Positions 8,833 through 17,643 of a DNA stretch of 64,000 nt are shown piece by piece. The notes under the pieces are model-generated. The model did no database searches and had not been told where the DNA came from. It saw only the letters and a list, made by a program, of their open reading frames with translations. This DNA is from Sediminicoccus rosea. Its GTDB lineage: Bacteria > Pseudomonadota > Alphaproteobacteria > Acetobacterales > Acetobacteraceae. Each line of letters starts with the position of its first letter. The first letter of the stretch is position 1. The stretch lies in NCBI RefSeq assembly GCF_033547095.1, contig NZ_CP137852.1:3465501-3529500 (forward strand), written 5' to 3'. Both the position numbers and the translations under genes were made by a program.

Positions 8833-10031
8833 TGTGGCTCCAGGCCCAGGGTCTGGTTGATGGTGGAGGCGGCGCGCCCCTGCTCGACGCGGGCGCGGCG
8901 GCGCTGCGCGTCGGCCTGGGCGATTTGCGCACGGACGCGGACGACCTCCGCGAAAGGAAGATTGCCGGCCCGGTAGGAGGCTTCACCGAGGCCCGCCTGC
9001 TCGGCCAGCGCGCGGTGACGCTGCTCGGCGAGGCCGGCGATGGCGGCGGCGTCCCCGGCCTGAGCGCGGGCGCGTGCATCGGCGCCCGCCAGGGTGCGCG
9101 CGACGGTCGCCAGCGTCGCCTCCGCCAGTGTCGCCTCCGCTCGCGCCGTGGCAATGCGTTCGTTCACCTGCGGCGCGTAGGCAAAGGGAATGCGGACGCC
9201 GATCAGGAGCCTGTCAACGTAAGGGGCGCCGGTTGCATCGCGCTCTCGGCGCCAGCCGCCGAAGACGGCAGGATTTGCACGATCCCGGACCTGCGCGAGT
9301 CGCTCCTCCGCCCGCGCCAAATCCTGCGAAGTGCGGGCCACGATGGCGGCGGGAAGGGCACGTAGGGCCGCCTCGCCCGAGGGTGGCGGGGCCGCGCGTT
9401 CGGGTTGCCCCTGCGTGGGGTTGGTGCCGGTGAGCGTGCGAAAGGCGATGGCGGCATCGCGTGCGGCACCGGCCGCGGTCGTCAACATCGCCTCGGCGTC
9501 CCGTGCGTCGGCGGCGGCCAGCAGGAGGTCGGCGCGCGGAACCTGCCCCGCGCCGACCTGGCGAGTGAGATCACGCTCCAGCGCCCGCGCCGAAGTGACC
9601 CGCGCCTGTGCCGCCTCGCGCTCGGCATTGGCCGCCGCCCAGGCCCAATAGGCCTCCCGCACGAGAGCGGCCAGGGTGATGCGCGCCTCGGCAATTCGGG
9701 CATCGAGCTGCGCCGTCTGCGCCTCCACGCTGCCGCGCAGCGCGCGCGATTCGCCCGGGAGCCATACCGGCACCTCGCCGCCGATCTCGAATTCCTGAAA
9801 GCCGGTGCGCTGCGTGAACGTGGTGGTGCGCCAGGACGGGCTGATGGAGGGCGCGGCCGGTAGAAATGCCTGCGCCCCCTGCCGACGTGCCTCGATCACC
9901 GCGCGCTGGGCGACAAGGCCGCGCAGTTCGGCATTCAACTCGATCGCCGCCTGGAAGCCGGCTCGGATATCCGCGGCATGGCCGGGCACGGCCCATGTGA
10001 GGGCCGCCGTGATCAACAGGATGTGGCGCAT
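8829..10031 (-). CDS. TolC-family outer-membrane efflux channel (CusC-like)
   Basis: 400 residues from the ATG at 10031, chosen for the GGAG ribosome site 8 bases upstream and because it places the signal peptide (MRHILLITAALTWAVPGHAA) at the N terminus. The body shows the two-fold helical repeat of OEP proteins: long Ala/Arg/Glu-rich coiled-coil helices (LVAQRAVIEARRQ; AEREAAQARVTSARALERDLTRQV) and the second-half helix REAYWAWAAA, ending in RVRAQIAQADAQRRRARVEQ. It would form the trimeric exit duct of the CusCBA pump. It is the first gene of the efflux operon and lies directly downstream of the operator at 10093. Confidence 0.9.
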   Translation of the reverse strand: MRHILLITAALTWAVPGHAADIRAGFQAAIELNAELRGLVAQRAVIEARRQGAQAFLPAAPSISPSWRTTTFTQRTGFQEFEIGGEVPVWLPGESRALRGSVEAQTAQLDARIAEARITLAALVREAYWAWAAANAEREAAQARVTSARALERDLTRQVGAGQVPRADLLLAAADARDAEAMLTTAAGAARDAAIAFRTLTGTNPTQGQPERAAPPPSGEAALRALPAAIVARTSQDLARAEERLAQVRDRANPAVFGGWRRERDATGAPYVDRLLIGVRIPFAYAPQVNERIATARAEATLAEATLATVARTLAGADARARAQAGDAAAIAGLAEQRHRALAEQAGLGEASYRAGNLPFAEVVRVRAQIAQADAQRRRARVEQGRAASTINQTLGLEPQ

Positions 10032-10070
10032 GTGTGGAACTCCGGACCATCCCTGTTTGCCAAACGAAGT

Positions 10071-10107
10071 GCGACAAGACCGCTCTGGATCATGACAAAG
10101 TGTGTCA
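10071..10107 (-). promoter_or_regulatory. Copper-type operator/promoter, copy 2
   Basis: Palindrome TGACA-N5-TGTCA at 10093-10107, overlapping the stop codon of the multicopper oxidase and upstream of the channel-adaptor-pump operon. The downstream element at 10071-10085 keeps the GAG...GTC framework and the 7-base spacing seen in the other two copies, but matches only about half of the 15 bases. Confidence 0.6.
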
Positions 10108-11535
10108 GGCATAGCGGAGCAACGTCTCCATGCCGCGCACCTGGTGGTAGAGGTGGTGGCAATGGAACGGCCACGGCCCCGGATTTTCGGCCGTGAAGCC
10201 GATGGTCACGCGCTGCATGGGAGGCACCAGAACGGTGTCACGCAATGCGCCGGCGAGGCGGCGGCCCTCGATGGCCACGACTTGAAAGTGATGGCCGTGC
10301 AGATGCATAGGATGGGACATCATCGTGGTGTTGCGCATCTCGATCTCAAGGCGTTCGCCGCGGCGCAGCTGAATCGGGCTGCCATCGCCCATGCCCCAGC
10401 GATAGGCGGCCATATCCCCTGTCAGCGGCATGATGACCGTGCGCGAGGCGCGCGCCGGCGCTGAAGGGCCGCGGAGACGTGCCTCGAGCTCCAACCCAAG
10501 TGCAGGCGTGGCCGCGCCCATTCCATCCAGGCGCGAAATGGCCGCCCCAGGTGGCTGAAGAATCACCCCGGTACGCTCCCGTGCTCCCTCCCGACGGAAG
10601 AGGATCGGCAACGCAGCGCCGCCTTCCGGCAGGTAGAGCAGTACGTCGGCGCGCTGTGCGACGGCGAGGGGCAGTGTGGATACCCGGAGGGGTTCGGCTA
10701 GGTCTTCGCCATCCACCGCGACGAGGGTCCCCGTGACCGCGCCAAGATCAAGGTGGAAGCCAGTCGCCGACGCGCCATTGATGATCCGCAAGCGCACCCG
10801 CCCGCGCCGTTCTACGGCGATCACTTCCGGGTCGTCCAGCGTCCTGTCATTGGCGAGGTAGGCATCGAACTCGATGTCATTGATGTCCATCGCCATGCCG
10901 CCACGGCCGAGCCCGACCAGGCGACGGAGCCGGTCCACAATGCCCATGCCCCCCATGGCCGCGTGGGGCGCAGGCGCCGGCATGTGCGCCGCGCCGCCGC
11001 CATGAGGTGCCGCCTCAGCCGGGCCACCCAACAGCCGCGCCAGCAATTCGTCGGCCGGAGTGAAGCTGAAATCCTGTAGCAGGATCACGACCTCCTGCTC
11101 GTCCCGCGCATTGGTGGGCCGCACAATGAGGGGCGCCGCCATCAGGGCCTGCTTCTGGAGGCCGAGATGGCTGTGCATCCAGTGCGTTGCCGGACGGTCG
11201 AGCGGAAAGCGGAACTCCTGGCTGCTACCAGGCGGGATGGGCTCCATCGAGACGCCCGGCACGCCGTCCTGACGCCAGGGCGGCGTCGGCCCGTGCCAAT
11301 GTATCCCGGTCGGCTCAGTCGTCTCGTTGACGAGGCGCACGGCGAAACCCTCGCCGGCACGGCGGGACCAGCCCGGACGGCCATTCCGGTCCACCAGCCC
11401 GAAGACGCGAGCGGAACGGCCTTTCACCTCGATCTGGCGGGTGACGGCCCGGATGATGTCCGGCTCCGTTTGGGCCAAGGCCGGCAGCGGCAGGGCGACA
11501 GCGGCCCCGGTGGCGAGGAATTGACGACGATTCAT
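10105..11535 (-). CDS. Multicopper oxidase (CopA/CueO-like), Tat-type
   Basis: 476 residues. The N terminus MNRRQFLATG with a short hydrophobic run ending ALAQ is a Tat-type signal, as expected for cofactor-loaded export. Copper ligands are all visible: HWHG (79-82), HSH (121-123), HPMHLHGHHF near 405, and HCHHLYHQVRGM (458-469), giving the type 1, type 2 and type 3 sites with axial Met469. Between about 180 and 210 a Met/His/Pro/Gly loop is inserted, typical of cuprous oxidases that oxidise Cu(I) to less toxic Cu(II) in the periplasm. It follows the small secreted gene at 11599 and is transcribed with it. Confidence 0.93.
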   Translation of the reverse strand: MNRRQFLATGAAVALPLPALAQTEPDIIRAVTRQIEVKGRSARVFGLVDRNGRPGWSRRAGEGFAVRLVNETTEPTGIHWHGPTPPWRQDGVPGVSMEPIPPGSSQEFRFPLDRPATHWMHSHLGLQKQALMAAPLIVRPTNARDEQEVVILLQDFSFTPADELLARLLGGPAEAAPHGGGAAHMPAPAPHAAMGGMGIVDRLRRLVGLGRGGMAMDINDIEFDAYLANDRTLDDPEVIAVERRGRVRLRIINGASATGFHLDLGAVTGTLVAVDGEDLAEPLRVSTLPLAVAQRADVLLYLPEGGAALPILFRREGARERTGVILQPPGAAISRLDGMGAATPALGLELEARLRGPSAPARASRTVIMPLTGDMAAYRWGMGDGSPIQLRRGERLEIEMRNTTMMSHPMHLHGHHFQVVAIEGRRLAGALRDTVLVPPMQRVTIGFTAENPGPWPFHCHHLYHQVRGMETLLRYA

Positions 11536-11598
11536 GGACGATACCTGACTGAGGTTTGGGGCGGGCTGGATTCGTATCTGCCCGCCCGGTTGGTGGCG

Positions 11599-11937
11599 TC
11601 AGCGGCTGCGCGCGGGAGCGTTGCTGTGATCCATCACGGGGCGCCCGTCCTCGTTGCCCACAACAGCGCCATGCGCCGGGACACCCAGGTTGCCGCGTCC
11701 CGGACCGCTGCGGACGATTGTGCCGTCCTGAGCGCCAGCGGGGTTGCTCGCAACGCCTGCCGAAGCACCCGTGTGCGACGAGGCATCCGGGCGATGGATC
11801 TCGGGCCGGCCGTCTCCGGTCGTTCCCGTCACATGCGGAACGAAGTTTCCCTCTTCCGGCCGGCCGGAAGGATCATGCGCGAATGCGCCCGTGGTGAGCA
11901 TAGCGAGGGCGGCGGCGAGAATGAGTGAGGAGCGCAT
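11599..11937 (-). CDS. Small secreted protein of the copper oxidase unit
   Basis: 112 residues with a signal peptide (MRSSLILAAALAMLTTGAFA) and a short, mostly disordered mature part rich in Gly, Pro, His and Asp, with no Cys. Low-complexity periplasmic proteins of this kind are often metal scavengers, but I recognise no family. It is the first gene of the two-gene unit with the multicopper oxidase and lies just downstream of the third copy of the copper operator. Coding status is supported by the signal peptide and position. Confidence 0.65.
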   Translation of the reverse strand: MRSSLILAAALAMLTTGAFAHDPSGRPEEGNFVPHVTGTTGDGRPEIHRPDASSHTGASAGVASNPAGAQDGTIVRSGPGRGNLGVPAHGAVVGNEDGRPVMDHSNAPARSR

Positions 11938-12002
11938 CGGTTGGTTCCTTGATGGAGCGCCGGATCATTCCGTGCTTCTGGAACCTGTGTGCCGGACAGA
12001 TG

Positions 12003-12039
12003 GTGACGTTGCTTCTCCTGCACGTGACAAAGAATGTCG
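12003..12039 (-). promoter_or_regulatory. Copper-type operator/promoter, copy 3
   Basis: TGACA-N5-TGTCG at 12025-12039 (one mismatch in the right arm), then seven bases and the exact GAGAAGCAACGTCAC element (12003-12017 on the minus strand). It heads the secreted protein-multicopper oxidase unit starting at 11937. Confidence 0.65.
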
Positions 12040-12094
12040 GGGGAGGTGACGCAGCCGGCGAGATATGTCTCACGACGGCCAGAGAAGGTTGGGT

Positions 12095-12119
12095 TCCGGT
12101 TCCCACCGCTGCTCCAGTC
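12095..12119 (+). repeat. Left copy of 25-bp direct repeat (putative attL)
   Basis: A 25-base stretch beginning TCCGGTTCCCACC and ending CTCCAGTC is repeated without mismatch at 17358-17382; similarity continues for a few bases (TACCC). It lies about 100 bases before the truncated tyrosine recombinase gene, the classic position of an attachment site. Confidence 0.6.
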
Positions 12120-12217
12120 TTACCCCCTTGTATTCCTCTCAGAAAATCATCGCAGTTGACCAGCTCCACGCATCGTCGGATTCTGGCCTGTCGGGATTTT
12201 TGTCGGGAGTTTTCCGC

Positions 12218-13192
12218 GTGGCGGTTTACAAGCGAGAGGGAAAGAAGGGCGTCGCCTTCGTTTGCGACTTCATCGTCGCCGGGCAGCGCGTCAACCAAAC
12301 CATTCCAGGGGTCCGCAACCTCAGAGAGGCAAAGGCCGCTGAGGCTCGGATGCGGGCTGAGGCTGAGGCGCGAATCAACGCGTCCGGCAATCTGGTGAAG
12401 ATGAGCCTTGAGGTAGCGATGGAGCGATACGTCGCGGAACGCCTCATGCCCCGGTCCAAGCCGGCAGCGGTCGCCAATTACCTCATCTATCTCGGCATGA
12501 TCCGGGACTACTTCGGACCGTCACGGCCGGTTTCCGCGATCAACAACGCGGCCTGTGCCGAATGGTGGGGCGCCCTTCTGGCCGGGCGGGGTGGCGGCAA
12601 GGGTCCCGTCAAGGCGAACACCGCGAAGCGATACCTGGGGCAGCTCAAGGCGGTTCTGGCCTTCGCCGCTGAGGCGGGCGCCGGCAACACGGTCCCGACA
12701 TTTTCCCCGACAGTGGCGGATGACGCTCGGGTTCGCTGGCTAACGACAGAGGAAGAGGATGCCCTTCTGGCTGCCTCCCCTCCCTGGCTTCAAGACATGA
12801 TCGTGTTCGTCATCGAGACGGGCGCTCGCAAGGGTGAGATGACGGGCCTGCGGTGGCGCGACGTGGATTTGCAGCAGCAGCCGCGCGGGATCGTGCGACT
12901 TTACTTCACGAAGGGCGGCGAGCCCCGGGGCATCCCCATGTCGAAGAGGCTTCGCGCCCTCTTGGAGCGACTGAAGGAAGGGGCGCCGGACACGCGGCCC
13001 GACACCCCCGTTTTCCAGTGGCAAGTGCGGGGGGCCGAAATTTGGGCCCCCATGGGTGACTTCAAGAAGTCTTGGGCGGCTGCGCTGAAGGCGGCCGGGA
13101 TCGCGGATTTGCACTTCCACGATCTGCGGCACACCTTCGCCTCGCGCCTAGTGCAGCGGGCCGTTCCCCTGCTTCAGGTCCCCTACCTCTAA
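12218..13192 (+). pseudogene. Truncated tyrosine recombinase (phage/island integrase)
   Basis: 324 residues from a GTG at 12218 with a GGAG site upstream. The N-terminal arm-binding and SAM-like core-binding regions are present (MPRSKPAAVANYLIYLGMI). The catalytic domain keeps the first Arg (ETGARKGEMTGLRWRD), the beta-hairpin Lys (LYFTKGGEPRGIPM) and the H-x-x-R box (HFHDLRHTFASRLV), but the reading frame stops shortly after. The final His/Trp and the nucleophilic Tyr, normally about 25-40 residues further on, are missing. Without Tyr it cannot cut DNA, so it is a relic. It lies just inside the left 25-bp repeat and reads into the segment, as an island integrase would. Confidence 0.85.
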
Positions 13193-13756
13193 CTAAAGCC
13201 ATGTGCTGCGATCAGCATCTTTGACCCCAACGCCTTGGCCTGGCACGTCGGCCAGCATATAGCGCCAAGCAAGTCTGCCACGTGCCGATCCTGGTCGAGC
13301 GACTACTGTGCGGCTGGGATAAGGACTGGTCTACTCGGCTCCCGAGCAAGGCGCGGCGACGTAGCCTGGCAACGAATCGTTCATCGGCAGCCACCGCTGA
13401 CAGGCGCAGGTATTCCGCGATTCTTGTGCACGGGCTGGCTATGGCGCCGGAGCAACGAGGGCCGAAACAGCCTCACTACGTGCGCGGTCGATCCTCTGTG
13501 TCTGCCGGACGAAGACTTCGATCGACGAAGCCTTGGGACCCAGCGCACTGGAACCCGCGGCTGCAGAATAATGGTGCGTCGCCCCTTGCTCAGTCTCCAA
13601 GGCTCCAGCCTAGAGACCGCCTGTACCGAGTCGCGCCTCCTCCGCCAACAGTCCGTGCGAAGGACGCTCCCAATCGCCGGACCCACGGTCCTCCTTCGTG
13701 CCGTAGAGCGTTCTACCCGGCTTCCTGCGCTGGCACAGTGGCACTAGCATCGCCGC
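13193..13756 (+). other. Gene-poor stretch between integrase relic and LysR gene
   Basis: No convincing gene. Open frames here overlap one another on both strands and show no recognisable domain or ribosome site. The stretch probably contains the deletion scar that removed the end of the integrase plus the LysR promoter. Confidence 0.5.
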
Positions 13757-14662
13757 ATGGACCGGCTGACCGCTTTCCGGCTTTTCCTGCGCACCCTCGA
13801 ACGCGGCGGCATCGCGGCGGCGGGACGCTCGCTCGGCTTGTCGGCAACCGCGGCGTCGCGGGCGCTGCGTGAGCTGGAGGACGACCTCGCGCTGCGGCTG
13901 TTCGACCGCACCACGCGCCATGTCGCACCGACCGAGGCGGGACGGCGCCTCGCGGCTCGCATGACGCCGCTGCTGGAAGGCCTCGACGCCGCGATGATCG
14001 AGGCGCGCGAGATGCACGAGGAAGCCAGCGGCACGCTGCGCATCGTCGCGCGGCGCTCCTATGCGCTGCGTCACGTGGTGCCGCACCTCGCCGGCTTCCG
14101 CGCGGCGCATCCGCGCGTGGAGATCGACCTGGCGCTGACCGAGCAGACCGGCCTGGTGCCGACGCACGGCGTGGACCTGGTGATCCGCCTCGGCCTGCCG
14201 GGGGGAAAGTCGTTCATCGGGCATCGCCTGGCCTCGGGTCGGCGAATCCTTTGTGCCAGCCCCGGCTACATCGCCCGGCACGGCGCCCCGGCCACGCCAG
14301 ACGCTGTCCTGCACCACCCCTGCCTGACCTATCGCGAGGCGGATGAGGCGCCGGTCTGGGTCTTCACCACCGCCGAGGGCACGCGACAGGATGTCGCGGT
14401 GTCCGGCCCGTTCCGCTCCAACAGCGGGGAGGCGCTGCGCCAGGCCGCGCTGGACGGCATGGGCCTGGTGCTGCTGCCCAAATGGATGCTCCGCGAGGAC
14501 GTGGACAGCGGCCGCCTGACGCCGCTGCTACCAGGACTTCCCGCCTGGCCGGAACGCTACCAGGCCGAGATTCATGCCGTGCACCTGCGCGCCGACCGCG
14601 TGCCGGCCAAGATCGCCGCCTTCGTGGCGTATCTGCGCGCCGTCGCGGATCCTGCCGCCTGA
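13757..14662 (+). CDS. LysR-family transcriptional regulator
   Basis: 301 residues, typical LysR length. The N-terminal winged helix-turn-helix (about 1-60) reads FRLFLRTLERGGIAAAGRSL then a recognition helix ATAASRALRELEDDL followed by LFDRTTRHVAPTEAG, diagnostic of LysR. Residues about 90-295 form the periplasmic-binding-like effector domain (ASGTLRIVA...). It lies 79 bases before a TauD-type dioxygenase on the same strand rather than divergent from it, so it may be the first gene of the three-gene unit and control it. The effector is unknown. Confidence 0.9.
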   Translation: MDRLTAFRLFLRTLERGGIAAAGRSLGLSATAASRALRELEDDLALRLFDRTTRHVAPTEAGRRLAARMTPLLEGLDAAMIEAREMHEEASGTLRIVARRSYALRHVVPHLAGFRAAHPRVEIDLALTEQTGLVPTHGVDLVIRLGLPGGKSFIGHRLASGRRILCASPGYIARHGAPATPDAVLHHPCLTYREADEAPVWVFTTAEGTRQDVAVSGPFRSNSGEALRQAALDGMGLVLLPKWMLREDVDSGRLTPLLPGLPAWPERYQAEIHAVHLRADRVPAKIAAFVAYLRAVADPAA

Positions 14663-14741
14663 CAGCAGGGTGTTTTGCGAAGATGCCGGCTGGCGCGGCA
14701 CCGCGGCGCGGCGCCATTCTGGACGCAGCAGGAGACGCCCC

Positions 14742-15602
14742 ATGATCGAGACAACCCCGCTCACCCCCATCCTCGGCGCCCGCATCACCGGCATCGACAT
14801 CGCCCGCGGCGTGGACGCGGCGCGGATGGTCGAGTTGCGGGACGCGCTCGATCGCTTCTCGGTGCTGGTCTTTCCCGACCAGCGGATCGACGACGCAGCG
14901 CAGATCGCCTTCAGCGAGGGGTTCGGGCCGCTGGAACGCACCCGCGCCGGCGCCCCCGGGGCGGGCAGCCCGGTGATCATCCTGTCCAATGTCGGCCCGG
15001 ACGGCGCGATCACGGCGCCCACCGACACGCAGGTGCTGAACAACAAGGCGAACCGGCTCTGGCACCATGATTCGTCGTTCAAGCCTGTGCCGGCGCGCGC
15101 CTCGCTGCTGTCGGCGCGGGAGATTCCCTCGGCCGGCGGCGACACCGAATTCGCCTCCATGCGCGCGGCCTTCGCCGCACTCGACCCGGCCGAGCAGGAC
15201 GCCTTGCGCGGTCGCGTCGCGATCCACGATTTCGGCTGGTCGCGCAGCCGCGTCGATCCCGCGCTGGTGACCGAGGCCGAGCGCCGCCAGCACCCCCCGG
15301 TGCGCCAGGCGCTGGTGCTCGAGGAGAACCCGCATGGCCCGGCGCTCTATCTCGGCGCGCATGCCCGCAGCATCGAGGGGATGGACGAGGCGGAGTCCCG
15401 CGCGCTGATCGACCGGCTGATGGCGCTGGCGACGCAGCCGGCCTTCACCTACGCGCACACGTGGCGCCCACATGACTTGGTCATGTGGGACAACCGCGCC
15501 GTGCTGCATCGGGCCACGCCCTTCGCGACGACGACAGAACGCCGCACCATGGTGCGCACCTGCGTCGCCGGCAGCGCACCGACCCTCGCTGCGGCGGCAT
15601 GA
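14742..15602 (+). CDS. TauD/TfdA-family Fe(II)/2-oxoglutarate dioxygenase
   Basis: 286 residues from the ATG at 14742, preceded by AGGAG at 8 bases. The fold is marked by the iron-binding H-x-D in WHHDSSF (about residue 107) and the distal His in WDNRAVLHRA near the C terminus, with the Arg for 2-oxoglutarate shortly after (ERRTMVRT). N-terminal GARITGIDIARGVD is typical of the family, which hydroxylates taurine, 2,4-D, sulfate esters and similar compounds. The stop overlaps the start of the GMC oxidoreductase (ATGA), so the two enzymes probably act in sequence on one substrate. The substrate cannot be told from sequence. Confidence 0.88.
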   Translation: MIETTPLTPILGARITGIDIARGVDAARMVELRDALDRFSVLVFPDQRIDDAAQIAFSEGFGPLERTRAGAPGAGSPVIILSNVGPDGAITAPTDTQVLNNKANRLWHHDSSFKPVPARASLLSAREIPSAGGDTEFASMRAAFAALDPAEQDALRGRVAIHDFGWSRSRVDPALVTEAERRQHPPVRQALVLEENPHGPALYLGAHARSIEGMDEAESRALIDRLMALATQPAFTYAHTWRPHDLVMWDNRAVLHRATPFATTTERRTMVRTCVAGSAPTLAAAA

Positions 15603-17215
15603 CGGCCGAGCGCTTCGAGGGCGACTGGGACCACATCATCGTCGGCGCCGGCAGCGCGGGCTGCGTGCTGGCCAACCGCCTCTCGGCCGATCCGCGCCGC
15701 CGCGTGCTGCTGATGGAAGCGGGCGGCGAGGCGCGACACCCCTACCTCCATGTGCCGGCCGGCTTCCTGAAGACCTTCCGCGATCCGCGCTTCAACTGGA
15801 ATTTTGCCACCGAACCCGGCCCCGGCGTGAACGGGCGCACGATCCATACGCCGCGCGGGCGCGTGCTGGGCGGTTCCTCGGCGATCAACGGGCATCTCTG
15901 GGTGCGCGGATCGGCGCGGGATTTCGACGACTGGGCGCAGGCGGGCTGCCGCGGCTGGTCGCATGCGGATGTGCTGCCGCATTTCCGCAGCCTCGAGGAC
16001 TACCGCGACGACGCGCATCGCGGCGCCGGCGGGCCGCAGCATATCTCGGACATCCCCGCGCTGCATCCGATCGTGGCGGACTTCCTCGAGGGCGGCGCCG
16101 AATGCGGCCTGGCGCGCAACCCGGACTACAACGGCGCGGCGCAGGAGGGCGTCTTCACCTACCAGCGCAGCATCCGCCGCGGCCGCCGCTTCAGCGCGGC
16201 GAGCGCCTTCCTCGCCCCGGTGCGCCACCGCGCCAACCTGCGCGTCGTTACCGGTGCGCAGGTGCTGCGCATCGAGACGGCCGCGGGCCGCGCCATCGGC
16301 ATCACCTTCACCCGCGACGGCCAGACCCTGACGGCGCATGCGGCCGGAGACATCGTGCTCGCCGCGGGGGCGATCGGCTCGCCGCAGCTGTTGCAGGTCT
16401 CGGGCCTCGGCCCGGCGGCGCTGTCGCATGCGCTGGGCGTGCCGGTCATCGCCGACAATCCCGGTGTCGGGGAGAACCTCCAGGACCACTACGCCATGCG
16501 CGTGGTCCATCGCGTCACCCGCCCGGTGACGCTGAACGAACAGGCGCGCCCGCCGCGCCTGTGGTGGGAGATGGCGCGCTGGCTGCTCACGCGCCGCGGC
16601 ATGCTCGCCTACAGCCCCGCCCATGCCGGCGCCTTCGTCCGGTCGCGCGACACGCTGGAGGAGCCCGACCTGCAATTCGTCTTCACCCCTGCCTCCTACT
16701 CCGAGGAAGGCGTGACGGGGCAGCTGCAGGACGTGCCGGGCATGACCATCGGCGTCTGGCAGTGTCGGCCGGAAAGCCGGGGTTCCGTGCGCGCCACCGG
16801 CGCCGATCCGCGCCAGGCACCGGCGATCCAGCCGAACTACCTGATGGCGCCGGAAGATCGCGCGGCGGCCGTCGCGGGGCTGCGGGTCGCACGCCGGCTC
16901 ATGGGCACGCGCGCCCTCGCGCCGTGGTCGGCGGAAGAGACCGCGCCTGGACCCGCGCAGGTCAGCGACGATGCGCTGCTCGCCTATGCGCAGGCGAAGG
17001 GATCGACCGTCTATCACCTGTGCGGCACCTGCCGCATGGGCAGCGACGGCGCACCCGTGACGCCGGAGCTTCGCGTGCGCGGCATCGACGCGCTGCGCGT
17101 GGCCGATGCCTCGGTGATGCCGCGGATCGTCTCAGCCAATACGAATGCCACGACGATGATGATCGCCGTGAAGGCCGCTGCGATGATTCTTGGTCAGCCC
17201 GCCACGACGCCCTAG
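15599..17215 (+). CDS. GMC-family FAD oxidoreductase (choline/alcohol dehydrogenase-like)
   Basis: 538 residues from the ATG at 15599. The Rossmann motif IIVGAGSAGCVLANRL is at about 14-29, followed by the second GMC signature GGSSAINGHLWVRG. The active-site region YHLCGTCRMGSDGAPVTPEL carries the catalytic His, and the C-terminal FAD contact SANTNATTMMIAVKAAAM completes the family pattern. GMC enzymes oxidise primary alcohols to aldehydes. Here it is coupled with the dioxygenase, so it may oxidise a hydroxylated product. Both lie within the direct-repeat-bounded segment and may be its cargo. Confidence 0.92.
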   Translation: MTAERFEGDWDHIIVGAGSAGCVLANRLSADPRRRVLLMEAGGEARHPYLHVPAGFLKTFRDPRFNWNFATEPGPGVNGRTIHTPRGRVLGGSSAINGHLWVRGSARDFDDWAQAGCRGWSHADVLPHFRSLEDYRDDAHRGAGGPQHISDIPALHPIVADFLEGGAECGLARNPDYNGAAQEGVFTYQRSIRRGRRFSAASAFLAPVRHRANLRVVTGAQVLRIETAAGRAIGITFTRDGQTLTAHAAGDIVLAAGAIGSPQLLQVSGLGPAALSHALGVPVIADNPGVGENLQDHYAMRVVHRVTRPVTLNEQARPPRLWWEMARWLLTRRGMLAYSPAHAGAFVRSRDTLEEPDLQFVFTPASYSEEGVTGQLQDVPGMTIGVWQCRPESRGSVRATGADPRQAPAIQPNYLMAPEDRAAAVAGLRVARRLMGTRALAPWSAEETAPGPAQVSDDALLAYAQAKGSTVYHLCGTCRMGSDGAPVTPELRVRGIDALRVADASVMPRIVSANTNATTMMIAVKAAAMILGQPATTP

Positions 17216-17643
17216 GTCGGGCGGGCGCCGCGTTCACGACGGAGGCGCATTAGCGGGGTGCGCGGTCTGGCCGTGCCCTGCTTGATCAGGCGTCCGAAGC
17301 CCGGTGGTCGTCTCGGGCGGTGCCATCACCCGAGCAACACCCAGAGAGAGTTGTCTCTCCGGTTCCCACCGCTGCTCCAGTCGTACCCTCGAGAAGTCAC
17401 CAAATTACAGCACCCAGCCTATAGTCACTTTGTGCGGCTATTGTTCTTTGGGGCCGGATTGGGGGCCGTCGTGATTTGGCTGCCCACGAACTTGGCCGAA
17501 CGTCGACGAACAAAGCGCAGCCAAGGAGCTAGCGAGATGCCAGATCACAGGACACTTTAAGGCGTCCCTGCCGATTCCCACCGTCGCAGCACGCGGTGCT
17601 GCTATTGCGTCAAGCCAGATAGCCGCTGTCAGCCGACTGCGAG
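17216..17643 (+). other. Non-coding stretch holding the right repeat
   Basis: No gene supported. It contains the right copy of the 25-bp repeat and is lower in GC around 17390-17450. A 100-codon open frame across the repeat has a hydrophobic end but no domain, and is not trusted. Confidence 0.45.
17358..17382 (+). repeat. Right copy of 25-bp direct repeat (putative attR)
   Basis: Perfect second copy of the repeat at 12095-12119, same orientation, start-to-start distance 5263 bases. It lies 140 bases beyond the GMC gene and just before the insertion-sequence remnants. Confidence 0.6.

Noticed and set aside
12095-12119. Reading the 25-bp repeat as the 3' end of a tRNA or tmRNA gene
   Set aside because: It ends near CTCCA but lacks a T-loop GTTCRA and a pairing acceptor stem, and no tRNA body lies upstream of either copy.
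13235-13747. 170-codon plus-strand open frame after the integrase relic
   Set aside because: Trp/Cys/Arg-rich translation with no domain, no ribosome site and overlapping frames on both strands.
13610-14317. Minus-strand open frame opposite the LysR gene
   Set aside because: No ribosome site or domain; it mirrors the LysR coding sequence.
17258-17560. 100-codon open frame across the right repeat
   Set aside because: No ribosome site or domain, composition unlike neighbouring genes, and it spans the repeat itself.
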